From: Noviherbaspirillum sp. Root189
GTDB taxonomy: Bacteria; Pseudomonadota; Gammaproteobacteria; Burkholderiales; Burkholderiaceae_D
Direction of reading: 5' to 3'
Length of the DNA stretch: 64,000 bases
NCBI RefSeq assembly: GCF_001428545.1
Contig: NZ_LMHZ01000005.1
Location: 1,510 to 65,509 of the forward strand
The notes under the pieces are model-generated. The model did no database searches and was not told where the DNA came from. It saw only the letters and a program-made list of their open reading frames with translations. Positions 27,491-36,687 of this stretch are shown in pieces. How positions within the stretch are numbered: the first letter of the stretch is position 1; each line of letters opens with the position of its first letter. A program made the position numbers and the translations under genes.

Positions 27491-28369
27491 ATGCAGTCAA
27501 GCAATACTTACGTCAACATCGCCGCCTATAAATTCATTACCTTCGATGACACTGCGGAAAAGCGCCCGCAATTTCGTGCTCTCTGCGAGGAATTGAACCT
27601 CAAGGGTACGATCCTGCTCAGTCCCGAAGGCATCAACCTGTTTCTCGCCGGCCTGCGCGAATCGATCGACCAGTTCCTCGCGTTTCTGCGCGCCGATCCC
27701 CGCTTTGAGGATATCGAAGTCAAGGAAAGCTACTCCGACCGCCAGCCTTTCACCAAGATGCTGGTCAAGCTCAAGCGCGAAATCATTACGATGAAAAACC
27801 CGCTGATCAAGCCGGAAGAAGGTCGTGCACCAGCGGTCGACGCCAAGACACTCAAACGCTGGCTCGATCAGGGCGTGGACGACAACGGCAAACCGGTGGT
27901 CATGATGGACACCCGCAACGCCTTCGAAGTCGACGTCGGCACCTTCGAAAACACGCTGGATTACCGGATTGAAAAATTCAGCGAATTCCCCGAGATTGTC
28001 GCCCGGCATAAGGACGAACTCGCGGACAAAACCGTCGTGACTTTTTGCACCGGCGGCATCCGCTGCGAGAAGGCGGCGATCCATATGCAGAATGTCGGTT
28101 ATGACAGCGTGTACCAGCTGGAAGGCGGCATCCTGAAGTATTTTGAGGAAGTGGGCGGCGCACATTACAAAGGCGACTGCTTTGTTTTCGATTACCGTAC
28201 CGCGCTCAATCCCAAGCTGGAAGCGACGGACACCAAACAGTGCTTTGCCTGCCGCGCCGTCGTCACGCCACGCGAACAGTTGTCGCCGTATTACATTCCG
28301 GGCCGTTCCTGTCCGCACTGCAAGAAGGACATGAAGGAAGACGCTCAGCAGGTTCAAGAACAGGCCTGA
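27491..28369 (+). CDS. trhO: tRNA uridine-34 hydroxylase TrhO (rhodanese-like)
   Basis: A 292-residue TrhO/YceA protein. The N-terminal ferredoxin-like part ([42 protein letters not shown]) precedes a rhodanese domain with active-site loop [13 protein letters not shown]. The C-terminal Cys-rich tail ([12 protein letters not shown] ... [11 protein letters not shown]) is family-typical. TrhO catalyses oxygen-dependent 5-hydroxylation of uridine 34 in certain tRNAs. The gene is monocistronic and followed by a strong bidirectional terminator. Confidence 0.95.
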   Translation: MQSSNTYVNIAAYKFITFDDTAEKRPQFRALCEELNLKGTILLSPEGINLFLAGLRESIDQFLAFLRADPRFEDIEVKESYSDRQPFTKMLVKLKREIITMKNPLIKPEEGRAPAVDAKTLKRWLDQGVDDNGKPVVMMDTRNAFEVDVGTFENTLDYRIEKFSEFPEIVARHKDELADKTVVTFCTGGIRCEKAAIHMQNVGYDSVYQLEGGILKYFEEVGGAHYKGDCFVFDYRTALNPKLEATDTKQCFACRAVVTPREQLSPYYIPGRSCPHCKKDMKEDAQQVQEQA

Positions 28370-28405
28370 GAAAAACTTCGGTCGGCACCGAGAGTTTGCA
28401 GCATC

Positions 28406-28446
28406 AAAAAAGCCGGTCTCCGTATTTTACGAAGACCGGCTTTTTT
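28406..28446. terminator. bidirectional intrinsic terminator after trhO and the TolC-like gene
   Basis: A perfect 9-base stem (AGCCGGTCT and AGACCGGCT) is flanked by six A on the left and six T on the right. It serves trhO on the plus strand and the secretion operon ending at 28479 on the minus strand. Confidence 0.9.
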
Positions 28447-28478
28447 ATTTGAAAACCATTACGGCGAAACCAGCGAAA

Positions 28479-29960
28479 TCACTTGTTGTTTGCCGATTGC
28501 TTCCCGCCTTTTGTCGCATCGCTCACTGTCACTGTACGTGACAAGTCCATCGACACTTTCGGCATACTGCCATGTGTGCCCGGACCGACCGGCATTGCAT
28601 CGGCACGCCCTCCCGGAACGAAATAGCTGGCAACCGTCTGCAGGTCGTCCGAATTCAATGTCCCTGCCGCAAATCGCAGGCGCAGATAGCTGATCAGGTA
28701 GTTATAGCGTGCCTGGGCAAGATCGCGCTGAGCCGTGTACAACTGTTGCTGTGCATTGAGCACGTCGAGGTTGATACGGACGCCGCCCTTGACGCTCTGT
28801 TGCGTTGCCTGCACCAGCAAGCGAGCCGAATCAACCGACTTCACCAGTGCATCGATGCGTGAAGTGCTGCTCAGGGCAAGATTGAACTGCTTGCGCAGTT
28901 CGACCAGAATCTGGCTCGTCCTGGCGTCGAGATCGGATTTGGCCTTCTCATGGTTAAAGACCGCCTGGGTGGTTGCCGCACTGACCGCACCGCCAGAGTA
29001 AATCGGAATATTGACCTGCAAGCCCACTGCACGTACGGTGGAATCCTGATTACGCGCATTGACGGTCTCAGAGCCGCTCTTGTTATAGGCAGCAATGAAA
29101 TCAACACGCGGAGCATGTCCAGCGCGGTTTTTCTTGATTTCCTGCTCGGCCACTTCCACTGCGTAGCGCTGTGCAGTGATTTCTGCATTACGTTCCAGGG
29201 CCAATGCCTTCCACTCGTCAAATGACGAAGGCTGCATTGGACGGATACGGAAGTCATCTGCCAACGGATCAAGCTGTGTTACATCAGTGCCAACAATGGC
29301 CGCAAGGTTGTTGCGCGCGTTCGTCATGCTGTCGCGGGCTTCGAGCAATTGTGCCTCGGCGAGGTCATAGCGCGCCTGGGTTTCCAGCATGTCGGTCTTG
29401 GTGCCTTCACCCTTTTGAAACATACGGTCGTTGACCTGGCGCTGTTCGGCAAAGGTATCGCGCTGGATGGTCGCTAATGCAAGCTGGTCTTCGGCATACT
29501 TTGCTTCTGCATAAGCGCTGACCAGGCGTAACACCAGATCCTGGCCGCGCGCAGTAAACAGCGCATCGCTATAGTTGGTCTGCGCAATACCCTGGTTATA
29601 GCGGGCGAGGCCATCCAGGTTGAGCAGCGGCTGACGCAATGTCACGCCGCCGGCCTTGCTCGTATAGTCCAGGGGATTGGTTGTTTCACCGGTAGGGCGC
29701 CCCAGAAAATCGGTAGTTGGCTGCGTAAGGTCGCCCTTATTCTTATAGGTCGAATAACTTGCGCTCAGGCTGGGCAGCAAATTCGAACGTCCAAGGATCC
29801 TGTTCTGCTGCCCCGCTTCGTTTTCATGGACCGCCGAACGATAAGTCGGATCATTCTGCAGTGCCGATTCATACGCCTGAATCAATCCGATCGCCGAGGC
29901 CTGGCCGGCCTGCGCGAGCAGCGCGGCGGCCAGCGCGGAAGCAATTACACGCTTCTTCAT
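28479..29960 (-). CDS. TolC-family outer membrane protein of a type I secretion system
   Basis: About 493 residues. The signal peptide is MKKRVIASALAAALLAQAGQASA and the body has the TolC/AggA architecture with two internal structural repeats of long helices and strands (LIQAYESALQNDPTYRSAV, YSGGAVSAATTQAVFNHEKAKSDLDARTSQ). It forms the outer-membrane exit duct. The ATG at 29960 or 29963 is preferred over the TTG that abuts the stop of the HlyD gene. Operon order is ABC protein, HlyD protein, TolC protein, with 12 or fewer bases between HlyD and this gene. Confidence 0.9.
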   Translation of the reverse strand: MKKRVIASALAAALLAQAGQASAIGLIQAYESALQNDPTYRSAVHENEAGQQNRILGRSNLLPSLSASYSTYKNKGDLTQPTTDFLGRPTGETTNPLDYTSKAGGVTLRQPLLNLDGLARYNQGIAQTNYSDALFTARGQDLVLRLVSAYAEAKYAEDQLALATIQRDTFAEQRQVNDRMFQKGEGTKTDMLETQARYDLAEAQLLEARDSMTNARNNLAAIVGTDVTQLDPLADDFRIRPMQPSSFDEWKALALERNAEITAQRYAVEVAEQEIKKNRAGHAPRVDFIAAYNKSGSETVNARNQDSTVRAVGLQVNIPIYSGGAVSAATTQAVFNHEKAKSDLDARTSQILVELRKQFNLALSSTSRIDALVKSVDSARLLVQATQQSVKGGVRINLDVLNAQQQLYTAQRDLAQARYNYLISYLRLRFAAGTLNSDDLQTVASYFVPGGRADAMPVGPGTHGSMPKVSMDLSRTVTVSDATKGGKQSANNK

Positions 29961-29972
29961 CATCACTCGCAA

Positions 29973-31322
29973 TTACTCCTCAGTCAGTGATGTCGTGGCA
30001 CGATCGAAGATCGGCTTGAGCAGGTAGCTCATCATGGTGCGCTCGCCGGTCTTGACGAACAATTCCACCGGCATACCCGGACGGATCTGGTGATCCTTCA
30101 GCAACTGCTTGCCTTCCGCCGTTACCATGGCCTTCATCTTGTAGTAAGGTTGGCCAGTCTTTTCTTCAACCAGGCGGTCGGCGGAAACCTGCGTGACCTT
30201 GCCCGGAATGTGTGGTGTCTTGTTCTGGTTGAATGCAGGGAAGATCAGCTCTACCGGCAGATCTGAATGCACCTTGTCGATCAGATGTACCGGCACCTGG
30301 CCTTCAATGATCAATGGGTCGTCGGTTGGCACAATATCCATCATGCGGAAACCGCTCGGGACCACACCACCCTGGGTAAAGACATTCATGCCGACGATCG
30401 TGCCATCCACCGGCGCCTTGACCAGCACATTGTTCAACTCGAAATCCTGGCTCTTCAAGCGGTTTTCCAGCGCCTCCGCTTCCTTCTGCACTTCGGTCAG
30501 TTGCGTACGGACCTCCTTCTGGTAGTCCTGCTGGCGCTGCAGACGACGCAGGCTCAGTTCCGCGATTTGACGCTGCGAACGGCCGATGTTGCCGACGTTT
30601 TCAGAAATGCCGGCATTGACCTGGGCATAGGTACGCTCGACATCCAGCAAACGGTTACGTGCGATATAGCCCTCCTTGGCCAGATCGCGCATGCCGTCGA
30701 GTTGCTCCTTGAGGAAATTCTGCTGCTGCTTCTGGCTTTCGAGCGCGTCCTTCAAACCGGCAACCTGCGCCTTCAGGCCAGCGATGCTTTCGTCGACGCC
30801 GGAAATCTCGCTTTGCAGCGATGCCTGACGGGACGTGAACAATTGCTGCTGCAGGCTGATGTTGTTGGCAACGCGCGGATCGTTTTTGGCGCTTTCCAGT
30901 TCCGTCGGAAAAGCGATGATTTTCTTGCCATCACGCTCTGCGACAAGGCGTGCCTCAGCCGCACGTGCGGTGAAGTACTGCACACGGGTCATTTCCGCTG
31001 CAGCCTTGGCTTGCACATCGTTCATCTTCACCAGGGTCTGACCGGCTTTGACCACATCGCCTTCCTTGACCAGAATCTCCTGGATGGTACCGCCGGTCTG
31101 GTGCTGGATCGCCTTGCGGTTGCCCGAGACAGTGACTGTTCCACTAACCGGCACGCCCTTGTCGAGCGGCGCAAACATTGCCCACAACAGGAAGCCGCCG
31201 ACGCCGAGCAAGACGATCAGCCAGCCGAGCCGAGCGTGGCCGGTAGGATCGGTGTCGACCTCGATCGGGGTAACGTCATGGGCGACGACTTCCGTCGCCT
31301 CTTTGCTTTTCAACAGTTTCAT
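29973..31322 (-). CDS. HlyD-family periplasmic adaptor
   Basis: A 449-residue membrane-fusion protein. One N-terminal transmembrane span (GWLIVLLGVGGFLLWAMFAPL, about 30-50) is followed by a barrel/lipoyl half motif (VSGTVTVSGNRKAIQHQTGGTIQEILVKEGDVVKAGQTL). A long coiled-coil hairpin covers about 110-290, and the C-terminal half of the lipoyl/barrel region (VDGTIVGMNVFTQGGVV) follows. It links the inner-membrane ABC protein to the TolC duct. It begins 5 bases after the end of the ABC gene. Confidence 0.92.
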   Translation of the reverse strand: MKLLKSKEATEVVAHDVTPIEVDTDPTGHARLGWLIVLLGVGGFLLWAMFAPLDKGVPVSGTVTVSGNRKAIQHQTGGTIQEILVKEGDVVKAGQTLVKMNDVQAKAAAEMTRVQYFTARAAEARLVAERDGKKIIAFPTELESAKNDPRVANNISLQQQLFTSRQASLQSEISGVDESIAGLKAQVAGLKDALESQKQQQNFLKEQLDGMRDLAKEGYIARNRLLDVERTYAQVNAGISENVGNIGRSQRQIAELSLRRLQRQQDYQKEVRTQLTEVQKEAEALENRLKSQDFELNNVLVKAPVDGTIVGMNVFTQGGVVPSGFRMMDIVPTDDPLIIEGQVPVHLIDKVHSDLPVELIFPAFNQNKTPHIPGKVTQVSADRLVEEKTGQPYYKMKAMVTAEGKQLLKDHQIRPGMPVELFVKTGERTMMSYLLKPIFDRATTSLTEE

Positions 31323-31327
31323 ATTGG

Positions 31328-33127
31328 TTATTCCTGTTCTGCCGCAACGGCTTCAGCGGCCTTGGCTTGCTGTTGCTGTTGCGCCTGCTGAGCTTGTTGT
31401 TGCGCCTGCTGAGCCTGCTGCTGGGCGAGCTGTGCCTGTTGCGCCTGTTGGGTCAGCGCGGCCAGCACATCATTGGTCGGACCAAACATCTGCGCCACGC
31501 CTTCGCGTACCAGCAGGAGCTTGTTGGTGACGCCAATGATGCTGGTTCGATGGGTGATCAGGACAATGGTCTTGCCGCGGCGACGCAGATCGAGGATTGC
31601 GGCGACCAGCGCCTGTTCACCGACGTCGTCCAGGTTGGAGTTAGGCTCGTCGAGCACGATCAGCGACGGGTCGCCATACATGGCGCGCGCCAGGCCGATA
31701 CGTTGCTTCTGACCGCCGGACAAGCCTGCGCCAGCTTCGCCAAGCGGCGTGTCATAGCCTTTCGGGAAGTGCAGGATCATGTCATGTACGCCGGCACGCT
31801 TTGCCGCTTCAATGACCTTCTCGGAATCGACCTCACCGAAACGGGCGATGTTTTCGCTGACCGTGCCGCCGAACAGCTCGATGTCTTGCGGCAGATAGCC
31901 GATATGCGGACCGAGCTCGTCCTTGTTCCATTGGTAAATGTCAGCGCCGTCGAGACGCACCTTGCCTGCTGCAGCGGGCCAGACCCCCACCAGCAGACGG
32001 GCCAGCGTCGATTTGCCGCAACCGCTGGGGCCAATCACGCCGAGCGCATCACCCGGCTGGATACCGAAGCTCAGGCCCTTGATCACGGCGACCTGTGCAC
32101 CAGGCGGCGCGGCCATGACGCCTTCAACACTCAACGCACCCTGCGGCTTCGGTAACGACATGCCAGCCTGACGCGCCGGATTGTCGGTCAGCAGCTTGGA
32201 CAGGCGCTCATAGGCGCTGCGTGTGCTGCTCCAGGATTTCCATACGCCGATCACTTGCTGTACCGGACCAAGCGCCTTACCCATCAGGATGGAAGCAGCG
32301 ATCATCATGCCAGGGGTGATCTTGCCTTCCACGGCGAGCAATGCTCCGTAGCCGAGGACCAGCGATTGCAGGGATGTCTGGAAAAATTTGGTAATGGCCG
32401 TCACGATGCCGGCCTTTTCGCTGGCTTCGGCCTGCAGTTGCAGGAAGCGTCCGTGCAGCTTGAACCAGCGCTGCATCAGGTTTGGCAGCATGCCCATGGA
32501 CTCAATCACCTCGGCATTGCGCAGATTATTGGTGGCGAGCGTATTGGACGCGATAGCCAGCGTATTGGCTTCGCTCAGCGGCTTCTTCGAGACCTTCTCA
32601 TTGATGAACGCAAGCACGACCAGAATCGCGGTACCGACCAGCGCAAATACGCCGAGCGAGGGTTCAAACAAAAAGATGACAATCAGGTAGAACGGGAACC
32701 AGGGCGCATCGAAGAAGGCGAACAATGCATTCCCGGTCAGGAACTGACGCAGGTTGGTCAGATCGGCAAGCGCCTGTCCGGCGTTGCCGCCGCCGCGCTT
32801 CAGATTCTGTTCGAAGGCCGCAGTGTAGACACGTTTGTTTAACTGCATGTCAAGTTTGGCGCCGACCCGAACCAGTACGAAACTACGCACAAATTCGAGT
32901 GCACTCATGAAGAGATAGGCACCAAGCATGATCAATGTGAGCATTAACAACGTAATTTCGTTGCGGCTAGGCAGCACACGATCATATACTTGCAACATAT
33001 AGATCGATGGCACCAGCATGATCAGGTTAATGATCGCGCTGAAGACGCCTACCGTTCTAAATGCGCCTTTAAAACTGGCCAGTGCCTGGCCAATCTCATT
33101 TTGCGGAATCTGAAATTTGGGTTTCAT
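31328..33127 (-). CDS. type I secretion ABC transporter (PrtD/HasD-like)
   Basis: A 599-residue fused permease and ATPase of the PrtD type, which lacks an N-terminal C39 peptidase-like domain. Membrane spans are in the first half (about 20-310). The ATPase has Walker [11 protein letters not shown], signature [15 protein letters not shown] and Walker [14 protein letters not shown]. The last 45 residues are a Gln/Ala-rich tail ([19 protein letters not shown] and on), not part of the fold. It exports the cargo presumed to be the DUF4214 protein encoded divergently. The intergenic region upstream holds a CRP-like palindrome at 33273-33294. Confidence 0.93.
   Translation of the reverse strand: MKPKFQIPQNEIGQALASFKGAFRTVGVFSAIINLIMLVPSIYMLQVYDRVLPSRNEITLLMLTLIMLGAYLFMSALEFVRSFVLVRVGAKLDMQLNKRVYTAAFEQNLKRGGGNAGQALADLTNLRQFLTGNALFAFFDAPWFPFYLIVIFLFEPSLGVFALVGTAILVVLAFINEKVSKKPLSEANTLAIASNTLATNNLRNAEVIESMGMLPNLMQRWFKLHGRFLQLQAEASEKAGIVTAITKFFQTSLQSLVLGYGALLAVEGKITPGMMIAASILMGKALGPVQQVIGVWKSWSSTRSAYERLSKLLTDNPARQAGMSLPKPQGALSVEGVMAAPPGAQVAVIKGLSFGIQPGDALGVIGPSGCGKSTLARLLVGVWPAAAGKVRLDGADIYQWNKDELGPHIGYLPQDIELFGGTVSENIARFGEVDSEKVIEAAKRAGVHDMILHFPKGYDTPLGEAGAGLSGGQKQRIGLARAMYGDPSLIVLDEPNSNLDDVGEQALVAAILDLRRRGKTIVLITHRTSIIGVTNKLLLVREGVAQMFGPTNDVLAALTQQAQQAQLAQQQAQQAQQQAQQAQQQQQAKAAEAVAAEQE
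31340..31460. repeat. low-complexity CAG/CAA-type repeats coding a Gln/Ala tail
   Basis: The plus strand shows repeated ttgctgttgcgcctgctgagc-like units (each less than 20 bases repeated with variation). On the minus strand they encode the Gln/Ala-rich tail of the type I secretion ABC protein. Tandem copies of a QQAQQA-type unit suggest slippage-driven growth. Confidence 0.7.
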
Positions 33128-33856
33128 CGGTATGGGAATGGCTTATGTATGCAGAAAAGTGGCAGTTCCGTGCAAAAACACGGGCAAATGAGCAATCCGA
33201 CCACGATTTCTGGAGCAAATCGCTCGAGCGGCTTTGATTGTCGCCTAAAGGCAAGTTCTCAGAGCCCCTCAAAAATGTGACGGATATCACATTTTTGGAA
33301 GCTTACCACAGCACAATCTTGACTACCAGACTTTTTCAGCACGGAAAAAAAGTGGCCTATGCGCCACGCGATGTGACTTGCAAAGGCTTTCAGCTGTAGG
33401 TCGAGTAAGCGTCAAAAACTGCCCAATCCTTATAGCCCTTCGCTCCTTCTTCGCTCTGTCGCGCCGGCGAGCCGTAACCAGCAGTCACCATTCACCATGG
33501 AAACGTCAGTTGCGAACGATTAGTGTGCGGTCGCACACATATGTTCCTCATCGCAAAAAAAATTGAATAGACGAAATAACCAGATGTGCACAGCCTCTTT
33601 AGATTGTTAATACAAGAGGCGGACGAGGCGCGACATACGGATTGCTAATTAGTTCATCCCTTTGCGCAATGTCCAATAACTATTTCGTCTACGCACAATT
33701 CGCCACTTAGGTTTGCAATCCATCAAAAATTCCTGAGTGCTACTCAATACACTTCCCATACCGCAATCAGACACGCTTGCATTCAGCAGCATTGCCTGAC
33801 GCGCTCGGACGCAACCGAGTCAACAAACATGTTTTTAATTTAATAGGGGGATACAG
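33128..33856. other. 729-bp regulatory region between the secretion operon and its likely cargo gene
   Basis: No gene is supported. The region is more AT-rich than its neighbours. It contains the CRP-like palindrome at 33273-33294 and an inverted pair AGACGAAATA (33569-33578) and TATTTCGTCT (33681-33690) separated by 102 bases. Both divergent transcription units must start here. Confidence 0.6.
33273..33294. promoter_or_regulatory. near-perfect CRP-type palindrome
   Basis: The 22 bases read AAATGTGA, then CGGATA, then TCACATTT. Both half sites match the classical E. coli CRP half site TGTGA/TCACA extended by AAA/TTT. It lies 146 bases upstream of the secretion ABC gene and about 560 bases from the DUF4214 gene. 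The class of factor (CRP, Vfr or another FNR-type protein) is inferred from the motif only. Confidence 0.65.
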
Positions 33857-34720
33857 ATGGCACTCACCGCAAATCAAACCGCGATCACAAAACTTTATGT
33901 CGGCGCATTCCTTCGCGCTCCTGAACGTGAAGGCCTGATGTTTTGGGATACGCAAATGTCCGGCGGCACACCGTTCCCGGAAATTGTCAATACGGTGTTC
34001 AGCCTGCCAGTGGTAAAAGCGATTTACCCGGATTCGATGAGCAATGAACAGTTCCTAACCGCCGTCTACACCAACGTGTTTGGCAAAGCACCGGATGCAC
34101 AGGGCCTGGCATTCTGGAACGCGCAGATTGGCGCGGGCCAGCAACGTGGTCAGGTTGTCACTGCGATGATCGACGCCGGCCTCGGTTCGCCGGACGGCAC
34201 CGAAGGTAAAGCCTTCATCGTGAATCGCGTTGAGGCAGCAAAATATGTCGCCGAACTGCAGCTGATCCGCGGCACCACCGTCGATCAGCACAAGCTGATC
34301 GAAATCATCACCAGCATCGATGGCTCACCCGAGAGCTATGCTGCTGGTCATGCGGCGCTTGATCGCGCGGTAGCAACACCGATCGACGCGGCTCCTGGAC
34401 TGAACACCGTAACCGCAACTGCCGGCACGGACCTGTTCAGGTTTGGTAACGTTGAAGCAAACAACTTCGACGTCATTAACGGCCTTGCTCCAGGTGACAT
34501 GGTCAACGTTGCAACCCCGGCAGATACCAACGGCGACTACCAGCTCGTATCCGCCGGCAGCGCGGCAGCCGTGGATGTACGCGGCGAATGGTTTTTTGAC
34601 GCAGCAAGCGATAACCTGACTTACTTCAACATGCTGACTAATTCGGCTACCTCGGTGCAGCTTACCGGAGTCAACACCGTTACCGTCAATCCCAACGCCG
34701 TATTTACAATCGTTAGTTAA
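33857..34720 (+). CDS. DUF4214 protein, likely type I secreted cargo
   Basis: A 287-residue protein with no signal peptide. Two DUF4214 units (about 8-50 and 55-115) carry the repeated pattern LYVGAFLRAPEREGLMFWDTQ and VYTNVFGKAPDAQGLAFWNAQ. A linker follows, then a Gly/Asp/Asn-rich beta segment (FRFGNVEANNFDVINGLAPGD). The C-terminus is hydrophobic and small-residue rich (NAVFTIVS), as expected for a type I secretion signal. No RTX nonapeptides are present. A strong ribosome binding site (TAGGGGG) and a terminator frame the gene. Position opposite the complete exporter supports the cargo role. A surface or S-layer-like function is possible but unproven. Confidence 0.85.
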   Translation: MALTANQTAITKLYVGAFLRAPEREGLMFWDTQMSGGTPFPEIVNTVFSLPVVKAIYPDSMSNEQFLTAVYTNVFGKAPDAQGLAFWNAQIGAGQQRGQVVTAMIDAGLGSPDGTEGKAFIVNRVEAAKYVAELQLIRGTTVDQHKLIEIITSIDGSPESYAAGHAALDRAVATPIDAAPGLNTVTATAGTDLFRFGNVEANNFDVINGLAPGDMVNVATPADTNGDYQLVSAGSAAAVDVRGEWFFDAASDNLTYFNMLTNSATSVQLTGVNTVTVNPNAVFTIVS

Positions 34721-34776
34721 ATCTTATTGCCACGGTGGCGCGTAGTGTCGCGCTACGCCGAGCTACACGGCAACGC

Positions 34777-34808
34777 AAAGCTTGTCCACCCGGTGGACAA
34801 GCTTTTTT
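34777..34808 (+). terminator. intrinsic terminator after the DUF4214 gene
   Basis: AAAGCTTGTCCACC and GGTGGACAAGCTTTTTT form a perfect 13-base stem with almost no loop, followed by six T. It starts 57 bases after the stop codon. Confidence 0.9.
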
Positions 34809-34919
34809 AATTTTGGCTTTTGGAGAACTTCCGTTGAGGGGTTCGGTTGGGTAACGACACATAACACCGCCCTGCGCGGCATGGTGGCCCAAGGCGACAG
34901 TACACACTACCTAGTGCTG

Positions 34920-35747
34920 TTAATGACAGTCAGGCACGTCCTGATCGAGATAAACCTCGAAGGCAATCTGACGTGCGCGTTTTTTGCTCAGTTGGTTAAT
35001 GGCGTCACTGGACGACCATGCATTCACAACCCGCTTCAAGCTCGCCTGCCCTTGACTATCTGTAGCGGGAATGAGGAATACAAGTGAACTCGGCGAGCCC
35101 GGCGATAAACGTGCCGAAAACTTTTTCCATTCCGGCAGTCGGTTGAGTTCTTCCAGCAACGCACTGTCATGTACCGCCGCATCACAGGCGCCGGTACGCA
35201 AAGCCAGCAGCGAGTCCGCTGGTGCCCTGACGACTTGCTCGATGGCGCCGTACTTTGCTGACAGTGTGCCAGCGTATAAGCCGCCTTCCGAAACGCAGAC
35301 CTTCCGGCCTTTCAGCTGCTCCCATGCCTTGATATCGGTATCGGAACGCATGATCGCCATCGGTCTTGAGGTATAGCCAGTGTCAATCGCCATCATGGAA
35401 GGAGGAATCGCTGCACGATCTGAAATAGCCGCCAGCACCACATCGGCCTTCCGCGACGCCAGCATTCCATTGGCTGATGGCAGATCCGAACGGATGAAGG
35501 AGACAGGCAATTTCAGTTGCTGTGCAGCGTCGTGCATCAGTTCGACATCGGGCGCCTCGGCGGTTCGAAATTTCATCCCGCCTTTGTATTCCGGAACCAC
35601 GTAGTGGACACCGACCACCAGGCCATGACGTTTCTTTGCCCGGTCAAGCAAACCTTCGGCCGATGCCGACACGGCCAACCCCGTCATTACCATGCCAGCG
35701 GCGGCAATGACCAGAATTTGAAAACGACTGTGACTGAAGGCGCGCAT
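34920..35747 (-). CDS. family 3 solute-binding protein
   Basis: About 275 residues, beginning MRAFSHSRFQILVIAAAG with a signal peptide ending near VSASA. The body is a periplasmic binding fold of the amino-acid type (KRHGLVVGVHYVVPEYKGGMKF ... RKADVVLAAISD ... WEQLKGRKVCVSEGGLYAGT). It follows the permease by 18 bases on the same strand, so it is probably in the same transcript even though the transporter already has an NMT1-type binding protein. The substrate is unknown. Confidence 0.85.
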   Translation of the reverse strand: MRAFSHSRFQILVIAAAGMVMTGLAVSASAEGLLDRAKKRHGLVVGVHYVVPEYKGGMKFRTAEAPDVELMHDAAQQLKLPVSFIRSDLPSANGMLASRKADVVLAAISDRAAIPPSMMAIDTGYTSRPMAIMRSDTDIKAWEQLKGRKVCVSEGGLYAGTLSAKYGAIEQVVRAPADSLLALRTGACDAAVHDSALLEELNRLPEWKKFSARLSPGSPSSLVFLIPATDSQGQASLKRVVNAWSSSDAINQLSKKRARQIAFEVYLDQDVPDCH

Positions 35748-35774
35748 GACAAACAATTTTATTAAACGGAACGA

Positions 35775-36548
35775 TTAAACATATTGGTAGCGCAGTACCC
35801 GATGCCTGAGGTTTTCAAGCAGCAGTTGATCGATCAGCGGCGCCAGAATGGCAATGGCCAGAATGTTGGTCATGACACCAACCATGTCCGCGGTTTCCCC
35901 GGCATAGGACAGGGAACGCCCGAGACCCTTGCCAAAGCCGACCAGCATTTCCGCTGAAATCAGTGCGCGCCATGCATTGCCAAACGCCAGTTGGGCGCCG
36001 GTAATCAGTTCCGGCATGACAGCAGGAAGGTACACGCGCTTGAGCATGTCCCAGCGCGATGCGCCCATGACGCGTGCCGCCGATACATGAACGTGCTGCA
36101 CACTTTCTGTTGCGTTCATCACTGACAAGGCCGCAGGGAAAAACGCGGCAATAGCCACCACCACAATGATCGGCATGCTGCCGAACCCCATGACGATCAG
36201 CAGCAAAGGTACCCAGGCGATCGATGGAATGGATTGCAGGATGATAATCGCGGATTTCAGCACTTCACGGAAGAAAAACTGCACTGCACCGAACAAGCCG
36301 AAACCCACGCCAAGCACGAGGGCCACGCCATAGCCTGCACCAAGCCGGCCGAGACTGCCTTGCAGCGCTTCCAGAAAGTTCGCCGACTGCAGTTCTTGCA
36401 CCAGGCGGGCGATGACTGTAGGCACACCTGGCATCAGAAAGTCAGGCAGGACCCATGCAGCGGCCTGCCAACCCAAAAGAATCAAGACGACCGCGAGAGC
36501 GAAAGCGAGTTTCTTCTGGTGTCCGGGAATGCGATTGCGAGTACTCAT
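35775..36548 (-). CDS. ABC transporter permease, SsuC/TauC type
   Basis: A 257-residue inner-membrane permease with about six spans. The coupling loop reads AARVMGASRWDMLKRVYLPAVMPELITGAQLAFG. It resembles nitrate/sulfonate/taurine permeases but the substrate cannot be assigned. It follows the binding-protein gene by about 140 bases and pairs with the ATPase at 37680-38453. Confidence 0.9.
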   Translation of the reverse strand: MSTRNRIPGHQKKLAFALAVVLILLGWQAAAWVLPDFLMPGVPTVIARLVQELQSANFLEALQGSLGRLGAGYGVALVLGVGFGLFGAVQFFFREVLKSAIIILQSIPSIAWVPLLLIVMGFGSMPIIVVVAIAAFFPAALSVMNATESVQHVHVSAARVMGASRWDMLKRVYLPAVMPELITGAQLAFGNAWRALISAEMLVGFGKGLGRSLSYAGETADMVGVMTNILAIAILAPLIDQLLLENLRHRVLRYQYV

Positions 36549-36687
36549 AGTCTATCAAGTCAGATGGCCGGCGTATGCCGGCCATCGATAATGTTATTGG
36601 CGGTTGTCGAAGCCCGCATGGTTTGTCCGGCGGCATGCATACCGCACACCGGACACAACAGTTTACCTTCCTTGCGGCTTGGTGACC

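Noticed and set aside
30267-31391. 374-codon plus-strand frame across the HlyD gene
   Set aside because: Antisense shadow of the coiled-coil coding region; no supporting start or domain.
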